Notes: generated by a model from the sequence alone, not told the origin. A DNA stretch of 64,000 nucleotides from Paraflavitalea pollutisoli (GCF_029360705.1 NZ_JARKMX010000008.1:991949-1055948), one strand, 5' to 3'; shown: positions 21,101 through 28,921, counted from the first letter of the stretch. A program made the numbers and translations.

Positions 21101-23022
21101 TATTTGTCGAGACCCACCTGTTGCGCTTCCTGCGCGGTGAGGTAAGTGATCACCTGGGTACGTTTGTCACGTTCCTGCTTCACCGCATTGCGTGGATTCA
21201 GCAGCGACAGGCCCGCGTAACGGCCACCTTTGAAACGGCGCAAGGCGTTGGTGGCTGTAATGAATTTGCCGTTATTGTCAGACTCCTGGTACAATTCAGT
21301 CGTCACCACATCATCCCCACCGAGGGCCTCGTAATAGTTTTTGTCATTGATGGATTTCTCACCCGGATTGCGGAAATAAACGGATTGGAAGCGTAGTGAA
21401 TCTCTGCGAAACTTAATGCTCTCCTTCAACAGGTTGCCATCCAGCCAGGGACCAGTTTCTGTGATCGCCCGGTTCAGGCTCAGGTCGATTCCCGCGTGGA
21501 AGGCATCCCCGATACCCACTTCTGCATCGATGCGGGTCGATTGGTCACGGGTACGCATATAATGGTCATGTACAAACCCTACATCACCGCGATAAGCCCG
21601 GAACATACCACCGGTGCCCTCACCGGTAATCGAGAAGGCATCGTAGGTATACACCGGCATGCCGATGGTACGGCCTGGTGGCTTTTCGCGGTAAGGCATG
21701 TCCTTTTCGCGGTTGTAATCCAACAGGGAGGCTTTGTTCTGTGCTCCGGTCGTGTAGTGCAGATAACCGTAAGCAGGCAACTCCTGCACTTTATCGGCCG
21801 AATCAATATATTGACGGGAGATATACCCACTGAGGTAAAAATCGGTGTATAATATTTTCTGTTCCGTGCCCAACTTCGCTTTGAAAGAGGTCATGCGGTT
21901 GGTATACGGCATCGTGATGGTGGGCGTGTAAGAAGGAACGTTGTGGGAGATGACCGCATTGAGGCTGGAACCATAGTTGCCGCCCCCTTTGCCATTTTTA
22001 TCTGCGTCTTTACCGCGCGTAGTTCCCATACCGAGCTGTGTAGCGCGCAGACCAGACCGTGTGTTATAGGTTGTTGTAGCTGAAAAATTCAGTGTACTGT
22101 ACGCATCACCATGACTTTTCACGGCATTTGTACTCCAGGACAGTGATGGTTGTACCGTCAACCCATCCATCGAGCTGTTGGTGATGGACATGCCGCCTGT
22201 AAATGTTCCCATGCCAGTTTTACCTGAACTGAGGCTGGCATTGAGCCCGTGCTCCACACCCCAACCACGATAGTTGTTATGGATAACCGTGATGCTCTTT
22301 CCAATGCGTATGCCCGTATGAGATTTAAGCGAGTCGATTCTTTGGTTCTCTGAGTTTTTCGGAAAACCTGCCAGCTCCACATCCGCTCCACCGGTAATAC
22401 CTACCGTTTTGTTATCCTTTACCGACATTGTTTTCCGGATCGAGTCGTTCAATCCGTTGAAGTCATCGGGCAATCCACGCAGGTTTCGGGTCACCGAGCC
22501 GGGGTTGACATTCCACCCGAGCCCTACCCAACTCGCCTCATCCTCCATCGATATACCAGCGCGGTAGGCCAGGTTGACCGGGTATCCACCGACATCCATC
22601 AGGGGAATGTTGTAAGAAAAATCACCGCTGAACAGGTCAACCATATTGCCACTGCTGACAGAGGTGAAGGCCTGCATCTCAGGCTGGCCGGGGCCAGTAC
22701 CATCCGCAGAAACCGGTGAAGCAACCGCCAGGCTTCCTGTCGCCGGATTTGATACGGTCTTATTGAATGCCGGAAGATCCTTGTTGGTCCCGGTGATCGC
22801 ATTGGCAGGCGGAGCATTTACACCATCCCAGCCAAACTGCTGAACTCCGTAACGGCCAAGGTACGATACATCCATACCGTAGGCCCTACGCTGCTGACCG
22901 GCAAACGAAGGCCGGTACGTGGCGCCCTGGCTGGCTACCGGCACCAATAACAGTTCCAGGTAAATCAATCCCATGAACAGCCAGGCAATACATTTATGAT
23001 AACGCGCGAGAGAAACTAACAT
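15181..23022 (-). CDS. Giant secreted SpvB/RHS-type protein with PA14 domain and Cys-rich repeats
   Basis: Product of 2613 aa with a signal peptide. Near residues 130-195 is the opening typical of SpvB/TcaC-like Bacteroidota RHS proteins (LFSGDFSYNIPLMDVGGYP, WVGLGWNVNPGSV). A PA14 domain (about 660-820), with GEYFPHKNF at its start and NDDGGRIWI and LRWSY strands, suggests glycan or adhesin binding. Residues about 1920-2500 are a chain of cysteine-rich units of about 56 residues (C-x2-C, W, CQK, NTG or VTG, CSDSA, W), resembling DUF5977-type repeats. Two or three adjacent units near 2200-2355 are almost identical. No RHS core box, toxin tip or protease motif was seen at the end, which stops in ordinary T/N/Q-rich sequence. 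It may be the partner shell of the downstream RHS toxin, as TcB partners TcC in Tc toxins; that analogy is inference. Confidence 0.85.
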   Translation of the reverse strand: MLVSLARYHKCIAWLFMGLIYLELLLVPVASQGATYRPSFAGQQRRAYGMDVSYLGRYGVQQFGWDGVNAPPANAITGTNKDLPAFNKTVSNPATGSLAVASPVSADGTGPGQPEMQAFTSVSSGNMVDLFSGDFSYNIPLMDVGGYPVNLAYRAGISMEDEASWVGLGWNVNPGSVTRNLRGLPDDFNGLNDSIRKTMSVKDNKTVGITGGADVELAGFPKNSENQRIDSLKSHTGIRIGKSITVIHNNYRGWGVEHGLNASLSSGKTGMGTFTGGMSITNSSMDGLTVQPSLSWSTNAVKSHGDAYSTLNFSATTTYNTRSGLRATQLGMGTTRGKDADKNGKGGGNYGSSLNAVISHNVPSYTPTITMPYTNRMTSFKAKLGTEQKILYTDFYLSGYISRQYIDSADKVQELPAYGYLHYTTGAQNKASLLDYNREKDMPYREKPPGRTIGMPVYTYDAFSITGEGTGGMFRAYRGDVGFVHDHYMRTRDQSTRIDAEVGIGDAFHAGIDLSLNRAITETGPWLDGNLLKESIKFRRDSLRFQSVYFRNPGEKSINDKNYYEALGGDDVVTTELYQESDNNGKFITATNALRRFKGGRYAGLSLLNPRNAVKQERDKRTQVITYLTAQEAQQVGLDKYIKYHQFNQFDSVSCDEPVMEVLEKTGTGLKGEYFPHKNFKRVPTIRLDTTIDFNWKKDNPRNIELDPANKPALKGFPKDEYTIRWTGRLRAPQTGGFKIYTVNDDGGRIWINDTSVADNWIEGPKNEAIAYLQLEAGKLYNIKIEYLELGGNANVQLRWSYKLGGTTIDQVIPKAFLYPPATKDTTVHNYIVREERVNKFRKGNHISEVSVLNNDGRRYVYGIPVYNLKQKEVTFAVDKTKGNLETGLVQYEHGKDNTVKNNQGKDNYFDQEETPAYAHSFLLTGILSADYSDITGNGISEDDIGDAVKFNYTKVAGIGNPYGWRTPAVANAAAYNEGLRHYEKDDKGNYIYGEKELWYLHSIESKTMVAVFVMEDREDLPGYNEQGNKAGGSGAKLLREIRLYSKSDFAAKRTKAKAIKTVHFRYSYKLCRGAYGPGTGKLTLDTLFFTYNGNNRRKENPYIFHYNANNPDYAQKAGDRWGSYKNPLQNPYSTSGKLLANSDYPYSLQDSAAAAANAAAWNLDSIILPSGGSMKVHYESDDYGWVQNKRAMNMFRVVGLGKSPVFANRTQELYYNHRFPETGYDEHRYVFIEVPKKVTSLRQLHDTYLQGFSKLHFRISTEMVKGAGDYEIVPTYADLEADSSYGIVNDRVIWVKLEGLKKDGTPGGDLSPLGMAARQFMRLNLPGKAMPGSETGDEIDLREAINMLFPMANNIQEFFLGIDGAMRNKDFARTIDTTRSFVRLNNPFVKKMGGGHRVKRIVIYDHFDKMTQKAGVNKMAPAMYGQEYSYTNSWVVGRDSVRGSSGVAVWEPGMGGEENPFRIPTEYVERIAPMGPVTLGYTEEPMGESFYPGANVGYSNVRVRTINYKDKKSANGYDETKFFTAYDYPTFVDRSEIDGNTKKRYKPALRNLLRVRATYHMVVSQGFKVELNDMHGKLRSKASYSENDPVRYISYSEQFYKTDSSDAGRRRLANKVTVITPSGVIDTAAVIGKDLELMMDMREQRSITHTNNIPLNTDMFTIPFLPPWFILPTALNLAQREDNIYRSTATVKIIQRYGIVDSAIQVDKGSRISTKDMMYDSETGDVVLTRTQNEFNDPIYNFTYPSHWAYEGMGLAYKNIDAVLANVDIKDGRLVNWQSYMDSLFSNGDELMVAGRRVTVDNPGCNPDSIASFPDYDKIWVVDSSALSGGTRALYFIDRWGKAYNGNKISLRVIRSGRRNILGAVGSLTSLRNPLQKNGNGQYTLVINDSTKVIAASAGEFRQYWRTDDVLRKQKAVSCVADPQPDGFVECVKVGGVNTGYQRIRMVDQNPNSATYHDTSYITQQNCWECSLPATWVAIDSFQCATDSAGNNLGFKWRAEKNTQACSYNFGEIRWQLAQPQNCTDCPKPAKWAFVASADSCQKNVNGINTGFIMRRQQDTASCSATSGNYRWVRDTMNCIKCKLPADWWLLDSTKCEVVNGAYTGKVLRKQINLTQCSDSAGVIVWAVVPGAVCGDCIPNWQAMAGDSCQKVGGLNTGVRLKPYKNMSSCGDSAGLTRWVPYGANCDSCKKNKNWQYVAGDSCQKISGVVTGVRLKKMQNLETCSDSANMTKWVVYGSNCDSCKKAKNWQYANDGPDSCQKISGVVTGVRLRKMRNIESCSDSANMIRWDRYGADCDSCKKNKNWQYANDGPDSCQKVGGVITGVRLRKMRNIESCSDSANMIRWDRYGADCDSCKKSANYQFFRDTCLKDVFGNNIGYKYRILKNVEPCSANYNDTIWRDRQQDCISCKTPPAWKAIGAPVCEQTGGGTLERSAAKSDGASTNMAVPDPTYTGWLTQQYLDTSLCGGGATKWERTYQSSSCSPCPNCTADGFRCINGYCEYGRRRCLSTVSYDVNYYTNYYEYVWSDGSSDGWFTMVESWSCTPGTIYGELSSISPLPSTMAIIESNAPTEWEKISNMAIDATNSGQFVKKTAVPYKPTPQAQTNTNLNNQ
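15971..16474 (-). repeat. Tandem 168-bp repeats coding for 56-aa cysteine-rich units
   Basis: The sequence starting at 15971 (GCACCATATCGATCCCACC) recurs with few changes at 16139 (GCACCGTATCGATCCCACC), a period of 168 bases or 56 codons. A third, more diverged copy follows at about 16307. More distant copies continue to about 17260. Each unit encodes CDSCKK, WQYA, DSCQK, TGVRL, NIESCSDSA and IRW in order. The near identity of neighbouring units implies recent duplication or gene conversion. Confidence 0.85.
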
Positions 23023-23082
23023 GTTCTATTTTTTATGCGTGAATCGTCGAAAATTTTGTTGGCCAAGCAACAAGACCCCTTA

Positions 23083-23101
23083 TTGCTACAGCGTGTAGCA
23101 A
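23083..23101 (-). other. Hairpin in the gap between two operon genes
   Basis: TTGCTAC (23083-23089) pairs with GTAGCAA (23095-23101) around 5 bases. A second small stem, GCCCT/AGGGC, lies at 23120-23132. They lie in the 129-base gap between the 369-aa and 2613-aa genes, the longest gap in this operon. No T run follows, so a processing or partial-attenuation site is more likely than a full terminator. Confidence 0.35.
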
Positions 23102-23151
23102 GCATACAACAGGCTGCTGGCCCTATCAGGGCTGCAGGCACACCTGTTTAG

Positions 23152-24261
23152 CTACTCCCGGTATTCAAATCGGAGAAACCCTTTCTCACCTTTCGCGTCG
23201 GTCACCTCCAGCAGGTATATATGCCGGTTGACCATGCCGCTACTGTTGCGCAGATCCACCTGCAACAGGTTTTGTCCGGCAACGATGGGCGTTGCAGGCG
23301 CTTCAATCGCAATCGATTTGCGGTTGGCACTGCTGATATCGAACAATCGCAGGCTCATTTGCTGGCTATTCACCTCATTGGTAAAGGCAAACCGCAACAC
23401 ACCACTGCAGATAACAAAAGCGGCATCTTCCGTCCGTTGCAATTGGGCAAAAGAACCCGGCGATACATATCGGTTCGTATCTACCTCCAGTGTCCGCACG
23501 CGGAAAGTCCACACTTCACTATTGGCGATCGGCAGCAGGTTGTTCTTGGCCGTAATACGCCAGGCATATAATTTCGAACTATCCAGCTCTGGCGAAGCCA
23601 GGGGGTATTGAAAATTTGTATAGGCAATATTTTGCCGGCTCAGCAAGGGGATATTCTGCTGAATGGCGTCGGCCGGACTTTGCGTAGACTGTACTTCTAC
23701 CAGCACCCAGTCATATAGCAACCCATTGAGTGTATTGAATGGCGCTGGAGGTACCCAGGCAAAGAAAGGACGGGTAATATCGACCGCTTCTTCGTCGAGT
23801 GGCATCACCAGTTGGGGCGGACTGATCGGTTCTACCTCGATCGTCTCACACTCCTCTCCCAGCCTGTCGGCATAATCGGATTCTATCTTTAGAATGGTAT
23901 AGCAGATCCTGAAAACACCGGTTGGCAGAAAGCCAGCCGGCGATGGATCAATAGTATAGCCAGGGCTACCCATATTGTAGGTGATCGTGCCCAGGTCCTG
24001 CGCTTGCAGCAGTTTGATACCTTTGGGCAACGGCACGGCCTGTGAGGTTCCAGTCAGTACGCGTTGGTTGGTATGCACTTCGGTCATCACCATCTCTACC
24101 CGCACCAGCATGGTTTGTGCGGAGGTATTGACCAGCGACAGGTTCCATAGCTGCGGCTTGATGGTCAGTCCCAGGGGTGGTAATTGCAGGTTTACGACTA
24201 CCTGACTGTGCAACAGTTGTGCTGCCAATAGCCAACAGATCAACAGGGTTGTTCTTCTCAT
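23152..24261 (-). CDS. Secreted protein with fibronectin-III-like domain
   Basis: Product of 369 aa with a signal peptide (MRRTTLLICWLLAAQLLHSQ). Residues 20-140 form a beta-sandwich with conserved YTILKIESDYADRLGEECE. Residues about 150-255 look like an Fn3/Ig repeat (RPFFAWVPPAPFNT then YAWRITAKNN). A third beta domain closes the protein and ends without a lipobox, anchor or T9SS tail. It starts 18 bases after the stop of the 841-aa gene, so the pair is tightly coupled. Proteins of this plan accompany large RHS genes in Bacteroidota. It may form a surface or periplasmic adaptor for the giant proteins. The function is not known and no enzyme motif is present. Confidence 0.7.
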   Translation of the reverse strand: MRRTTLLICWLLAAQLLHSQVVVNLQLPPLGLTIKPQLWNLSLVNTSAQTMLVRVEMVMTEVHTNQRVLTGTSQAVPLPKGIKLLQAQDLGTITYNMGSPGYTIDPSPAGFLPTGVFRICYTILKIESDYADRLGEECETIEVEPISPPQLVMPLDEEAVDITRPFFAWVPPAPFNTLNGLLYDWVLVEVQSTQSPADAIQQNIPLLSRQNIAYTNFQYPLASPELDSSKLYAWRITAKNNLLPIANSEVWTFRVRTLEVDTNRYVSPGSFAQLQRTEDAAFVICSGVLRFAFTNEVNSQQMSLRLFDISSANRKSIAIEAPATPIVAGQNLLQVDLRNSSGMVNRHIYLLEVTDAKGEKGFLRFEYRE

Positions 24262-24279
24262 AATAAATAGGTTCTACGG

Positions 24280-26805
24280 TTAACGGACACCAAAACTTTT
24301 TACAAATTGTATAGTAGCCAGCTCGTTTCGGACCAGGCTTTTATTGAAGCCGGGCAAATAGCCACGGTCATAACTCAGCGTAATGAAATCCTGTTTATAC
24401 ACCCGGATATTGGCGTTGATATAGCCACCCGCCTTCATCATATCGTCATTCAGGTTGTTCACCTTAACGCCTCCCCCTACTGTACCCACCGAACCCAGGT
24501 TCAATTGGATGCCACCATCCAGCACGACCAACCGGTAGCTACCGTTGTGTGTGTACGAAGCCGCCAGTTGGCCGGTAAAAGCCGTAAAAAAGAACTGCTG
24601 GCCAGCAAAAACGTTGGTGGCGTTGTAGTAGAGGAAAGCCGTATCGCGGCTTGTATTAAAGTATTTGTTGAGCACCAGCGTAGAAGCAGTACGCAGATCA
24701 CCCAGTTTGTACGTATGAAAGCTACTGCCGTTCAACACCTGGAAACGATTTTCCACCACTATACTGTCGAGCGCGGTCAGTTGACTCATTGGCTGGTACC
24801 CAACAGTGATCACCGGCCACCGCCGCATGCGGAAGGAGGCCGTCAGGCTTTTGAATATCGTATTGCTGTTATAGTCTTGTGGCAGGAAAGGGTTGGTAAA
24901 TTCGTTCTTACGCAGTGATGCTGTAAGGCGCAGCTTACGCCTAAAAAAGTTTTGTTCACCTTTTACACTCCAGCTTTCCAGGGCTGCATTGGTCTGGAAG
25001 CTGCTGAAAGATTGGTAATTGGCGCCGGTATACTTGTAAAATCCTTCCAGCCGGGTACCGGTTTGCGTGATAAAGGTATAGGCCTTTACCGCATACGCCT
25101 GGTTGCTGCGGTCGCGCAGGTCAAATTTAGTATTGCCCTGAATGGGATTGTTGCGAAAATCAGGCGCCAATGACTTGGCTATTTCTCCACTGATATAGCT
25201 GCTGGGGTTGAGCTGCCATTTAGCTTCGGCACTGATACCGGTTACATTGATGGAAGACAGCCTTGCGCCACTCGAGGGGAATAGTTGTTTTTCGCCTCGG
25301 AAGACCGACAGGATGAAGAAATTCTTTTCCAGCCTGCCAAGGCCAGCACGCGCCAGGAAGAGGTATTGTGCTTTCTTATTGGCACCGTTTACGACGAAAT
25401 CGCGGTAGCGATAGTCTACCAGACCGGCACTCAGCGCGAAATAATACCAGCTGTTGTACTCTACATTAATGCCGTTGACGCTTGTATTTTTTACGGTCAG
25501 GTCGCTGTAATTGGTCACACTGCGGCCGAGACTGAATTGCCGCAGGCCCAGTAGCCATTTGTATTTGGGAGGTATGGCCGACTCGTTCATTCCAAACGAC
25601 TGCAGCTGCTCTTCCATATGACGGGAGGATACCAGGTCATCCCATCGGCCAGTAACCAGTTGTTTGAATTGTTGCACTTTTGCCAGGCTTTTATCATATA
25701 CCTTTTGCAACGAATCGACTTGTTGAACAGCCCTGTCATAAGCTGCTTTGGTTTGCTCATAAAGATCAAGAAAAGCACTGGCTATCTTCTTCAGTGAATC
25801 CTCCCTTATCTGGTTTGTACTGTCTGGCAAATGCGGTTGCCAGGTAATACGGGGCACTTTGATCAGTTCATGAGCTTCCACGAGTGCCTGCGGCGTAAAC
25901 ACCTGCCATTGGGGCAGCATTGCGGCCAGGCTCAACTTCTTTAGCGACAACAATTTTTCTGTCAGCGAATCGCGTAGATGCGGGGCCAATGACAGCAGTC
26001 GATTTTTGAGCGATTGTTGTAATTGCTGGCGGAAGGCGGGTGCATCGAACGTCGCCTGCACTTCGGTGATATCCCGGAAAATGGCGGAATTACTTTGGCG
26101 TGACCAGAAATTAACCTTAAAGGGAAGATACCCGGCTACCGTAAGGTTTAGGTTGCCTGTGACATTGTGCTGGGCAATATCCTTCTCGACATAGGGAGTA
26201 TCGATGGCGGAGCGGTAATTGAACTGATAGCTCACATATCCACCATTCACTTTCAGGAGCGGTTTGCCAGTCAGCAACTGCTGAAAGGGATTGGTCAATA
26301 GAGAACGAAGGCTATCCTTTATGCGAAGCTGTTTTAAGCGCTCAGCCGCTTTCAACCGGGTACTATCTTTACGGGACAGGGGCAGCTTGGGCAATAAATT
26401 CTTCAGGAATTGCGCGCTGTCTTTTCGGGGATCCTTGAGTATGGCAAGTGGATTTGACAAGGTGCGCGTACTGTCTTTACCAACTGCCGATAGCTGCTTC
26501 AACTGGCTGGTCACTTGATCACGCTGAGAGGTGGCCGATTGCTTGATTTGTTTTAACTGACCAGAGGCGGTTTTGCGCAAGCTTTTTACGGTCGTATCGG
26601 TCGCTTTTAAGAGAGAGTCTTTGGCCTTTTGTAGTGCTGTTTTTACAGGCTTTGTGGTGTCTTTTATGGCATGAACCGCGTTGACACCCGACTGACCAGG
26701 ATGAGCACCTACCCTGCTTTGCGCAACGACAATGTTGCCAGCGGCAGAGAGCAGCCACAACAGGGTAAGGACAAGGTTTTTCCTGTACGAATATGGAATT
26801 GCCAT
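24280..26805 (-). CDS. Predicted outer-membrane barrel protein, first gene of the RHS operon
   Basis: Product of 841 aa with a signal peptide (to about residue 28). Residues 40-175 are charged and repeat the pattern K-D-S-x-x-x-L-K, suggesting a helical or coiled segment in the periplasm. A second helical stretch with LYEQTKAAYDRAVQQVDSL lies near 355. The second half (about 430-841) is a long series of alternating aromatic beta strands ending in a charged strand with a final Phe-rich segment, as in outer-membrane barrels. No TonB box, plug or POTRA domain is evident. It is first in the operon and is followed by four secreted proteins and the RHS toxin, so it is the best candidate for the outer-membrane exit or docking protein of the system. 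That role is inferred from position and topology only. Confidence 0.7.
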   Translation of the reverse strand: MAIPYSYRKNLVLTLLWLLSAAGNIVVAQSRVGAHPGQSGVNAVHAIKDTTKPVKTALQKAKDSLLKATDTTVKSLRKTASGQLKQIKQSATSQRDQVTSQLKQLSAVGKDSTRTLSNPLAILKDPRKDSAQFLKNLLPKLPLSRKDSTRLKAAERLKQLRIKDSLRSLLTNPFQQLLTGKPLLKVNGGYVSYQFNYRSAIDTPYVEKDIAQHNVTGNLNLTVAGYLPFKVNFWSRQSNSAIFRDITEVQATFDAPAFRQQLQQSLKNRLLSLAPHLRDSLTEKLLSLKKLSLAAMLPQWQVFTPQALVEAHELIKVPRITWQPHLPDSTNQIREDSLKKIASAFLDLYEQTKAAYDRAVQQVDSLQKVYDKSLAKVQQFKQLVTGRWDDLVSSRHMEEQLQSFGMNESAIPPKYKWLLGLRQFSLGRSVTNYSDLTVKNTSVNGINVEYNSWYYFALSAGLVDYRYRDFVVNGANKKAQYLFLARAGLGRLEKNFFILSVFRGEKQLFPSSGARLSSINVTGISAEAKWQLNPSSYISGEIAKSLAPDFRNNPIQGNTKFDLRDRSNQAYAVKAYTFITQTGTRLEGFYKYTGANYQSFSSFQTNAALESWSVKGEQNFFRRKLRLTASLRKNEFTNPFLPQDYNSNTIFKSLTASFRMRRWPVITVGYQPMSQLTALDSIVVENRFQVLNGSSFHTYKLGDLRTASTLVLNKYFNTSRDTAFLYYNATNVFAGQQFFFTAFTGQLAASYTHNGSYRLVVLDGGIQLNLGSVGTVGGGVKVNNLNDDMMKAGGYINANIRVYKQDFITLSYDRGYLPGFNKSLVRNELATIQFVKSFGVR

Positions 26806-26914
26806 AGACGCAGTCAGCTTGGTTTAGGTTCAGTAATAGTGGTTAAGACGGTTTTCTCAAACAGGATATCATGGCTGGCCGGCCACCGGCAGCAGCTTAT
26901 TTATATTTACAAAG

Positions 26915-26947
26915 CAAACGAATACTAAGATAAGTGGCAAGTACAAA
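26915..26947 (-). promoter_or_regulatory. Candidate promoter of the RHS toxin operon
   Basis: On the minus strand TTTG (26947-26944) is followed after 21 bases by TTCGTTTG (26922-26915), which matches the Bacteroidota -7 box TAnnTTTG in all but one position. Transcription would start near 26908, about 100 bases before the ATG at 26805. Confidence 0.45.
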
Positions 26948-26972
26948 CCGATAGTCGTGTAGTTTCGGCATG

Positions 26973-27001
26973 TAAGTGTGTCGAATTCGGCAATAAGTGT
27001 G
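26973..27001. repeat. Direct repeat TAAGTGTG with 21-bp period
   Basis: TAAGTGTG occurs at 26973-26980 and 26994-27001, two helical turns apart, with a CGAATTCG palindrome between them. It lies about 70-90 bases upstream of the predicted operon start. It could be a double operator or a leftover IS end; no second end was found. Confidence 0.4.
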
Positions 27002-27329
27002 CAAAGACTTTTTCTAAACGCCCTCTGCCGCACAATCATGGTAAAATGGCGGTATTACCACGAATCCACTTCGAGTATATGGAGGTATCCGAACAATGGC
27101 CTGCAACCATTACAATTCGACTTCCAGATTTGGGACGCAATGTAGTTAGTTTTTCAAATAGGGATCCCAGCGCTTAGATGAAATGTTTATTAACATGCTT
27201 TTCAACATCGAATAGTCGTACTGTTAATAACAGTGTCACGCATCCTTCATTTTAATTTCAGGCAATGGCTTTACACCTGCCAATAGCGTACTATTAAGCG
27301 CAGAACCGTTCTGAATAAAATAATGCGTA

Positions 27330-28673
27330 CTATGGATACCGAAGGATCAGCACCACACGTCTGTTTTGCTGGCGGCCTGCAGCCGTATCATTCGTCGTGA
27401 CTGGCCTGGTCTGACCGTAGCCGTGGGCGACCAGCCTGTTGCGGGAAATACTATGAGCAACTAAATAGGCATATACGGTCTGCGCACGTTGTTCGCTCAG
27501 CAACTGGTTCGCAGCGGGTTGGCCGGTATTATCAGTATGTCCTTCGATGGTCAGCAGCAGCAGTGAATCCTGTTGCAATAACGCCACCACTTCATCGATT
27601 GCTTTGAAAGAGGTGGGCACCAGCCGGGCGCTGCCGGTGGCGAACTGGATTTGCTGTGCAGCTCGCTTTAATTGCTCGACGATCTTCTTTGATACCAGCG
27701 GGCAACCATTATTGTCTGGCAGTCCGGGTTTATCAGGGCATAGATCGTTGGCGTCGGGGATTCCGTCGCCGTCTCTGTCCGGACAGCCCTGGTGAATGGC
27801 GAGTCCTTTCTCCGTGGGGCACTTATCCAATTCATCGTGGATGCCGTCACCATCAGAGTCAGGAATCGGACAGCCCTGGTAGCGAGCTACCCCCGGTTGT
27901 AACGGACACCTGTCTTCATTATCGACGATGCCATCGCCGTCGGCATCCGAGCATCCTTTCAAAGCAATCATCCCCTTTTGCAGCGGGCAGGCATCTACGC
28001 TGTCTGGAACACCATCATCGTCTGTATCGTAGTCGACAAGAACGGCCAAAGTGGTGTTGATGGCAGCCGGCCTTGTTTTTACCGGCGCTTTTCGCTTACT
28101 GATAGATCCGGCAAGTCCGATACCATAGAAGAAGTGATCGCTGGAGCGTGGGGTGAGACCGATGCGGTATTGGGCATTGATCAGCAAGTACGCATCAGGC
28201 ATAGACCTCACCTGTATCCCCATTCCGGCCGGCAGGATCACCCCCACTGTGGATTGGTATAGGGAACCGCCAATACCGGCTTGCAGATAGGGCACCACGG
28301 CATGATCGCTGGTCAGCATTTTGCCGCGGATGGAAGCATCCAACTCCAACAGCAGGTGCTCTTTACCGGCGGTGGTACCGTCTTTATAGGGGTAGTTGGA
28401 AAAAGAACCGGTGAGCATGGCCGTATAATCGAGGTGGTTGTTAAGGCCATTGGTGTAATTAAGTCCAAGACCTTTAGACATATCTCCGATCCTTCCAAAT
28501 TGTTTATTGCGTAAAACTGATCCCAGTGAGTTTTTTTTGACGGCCTGGGCGGAGGCGAAGTCGTTGAGCACGAAGTGTACACCGAGAATAGGTTGCTGGC
28601 GTTTACTGACTGTTTGGCAAAAGACGATGCATGGAACAGCAACGATACACAACAGCACAACAACCGATTTCAT
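27330..28673 (-). CDS. OmpA-family protein with thrombospondin type 3 repeats
   Basis: Product of 447 aa with a signal peptide (cleavage after VFCQ). The first 210 residues look like a small outer-membrane barrel (GLGLNYTNGLN, YLQAGIGGSLYQ strands). Residues about 215-325 hold calcium-binding thrombospondin-3 repeats with DTDDDGVPD, DADGDGIVD, DSDGDGIHD and DRDGDGIPD, each followed by a CP motif. The C-terminal OmpA domain (about 330-447) binds peptidoglycan and has the hallmark EGHTDNTG, LSEQRAQTV and NRRV. Such proteins tether the outer membrane to the wall. It has its own promoter and lies upstream of the RHS operon on the same strand, but 524 bases separate them. A structural support role for the toxin apparatus is possible, not shown. 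Confidence 0.92.
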   Translation of the reverse strand: MKSVVVLLCIVAVPCIVFCQTVSKRQQPILGVHFVLNDFASAQAVKKNSLGSVLRNKQFGRIGDMSKGLGLNYTNGLNNHLDYTAMLTGSFSNYPYKDGTTAGKEHLLLELDASIRGKMLTSDHAVVPYLQAGIGGSLYQSTVGVILPAGMGIQVRSMPDAYLLINAQYRIGLTPRSSDHFFYGIGLAGSISKRKAPVKTRPAAINTTLAVLVDYDTDDDGVPDSVDACPLQKGMIALKGCSDADGDGIVDNEDRCPLQPGVARYQGCPIPDSDGDGIHDELDKCPTEKGLAIHQGCPDRDGDGIPDANDLCPDKPGLPDNNGCPLVSKKIVEQLKRAAQQIQFATGSARLVPTSFKAIDEVVALLQQDSLLLLTIEGHTDNTGQPAANQLLSEQRAQTVYAYLVAHSISRNRLVAHGYGQTRPVTTNDTAAGRQQNRRVVLILRYP

Positions 28674-28921
28674 GGAACAGCGGGTTTGGTTTTAGAGGTT
28701 AGCAAATGTAGCGGATGCGCAGTAAACCGAGAAATTAATTCTAGATCCGTAGGCGTTATGTAGGTGCTTCGCCGTCACCGATAATTGAAACAGACTACTG
28801 TCGTTATAGGCGTTATCCGAGGACACCCAACCCCACGATACTTCTTGAAAATGATCGATCTGCAACAACTGCATTTTTACCTCCTATCTTCCATTCATTG
28901 CCTCAAAGCAAAATTTTCAAT
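28674..28921. other. Intergenic region upstream of the OmpA gene
   Basis: Holds the OmpA promoter (28703-28734). A 60-codon minus ORF at 28692-28874 overlaps that promoter. It has an AGGAGGT sequence before its ATG but no recognised product, so it is not called. Confidence 0.4.
28703..28734 (-). promoter_or_regulatory. Promoter of the OmpA gene
   Basis: On the minus strand TTTC (28734-28731) is followed after 20 bases by TACATTTG (28710-28703), an exact TAnnTTTG -7 box. The predicted start lies about 20-25 bases before the ATG at 28673. Confidence 0.6.

Larger units (their letters stand above)
26806..27329. other. Intergenic region with promoter and a 21-bp-spaced direct repeat
   Basis: About 520 bases separate the RHS operon from the OmpA gene, both on the minus strand. 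It holds the candidate operon promoter (26915-26947) and a pair of TAAGTGTG direct repeats. At 27302-27314 there is a small inverted repeat (CAGAA-CCG-TTCTG) downstream of the OmpA gene, without a T run. No convincing gene was found. Confidence 0.5.

Noticed and set aside
27039-27146. 35-codon plus ORF in the gap between OmpA and the RHS operon
   Set aside because: Short, no recognised product and no promoter; not distinguishable from chance.
28692-28874. 60-codon minus ORF with an AGGAGGT before the ATG
   Set aside because: It covers a good OmpA promoter, and Shine-Dalgarno signals are not informative in this phylum. No similarity was recognised.
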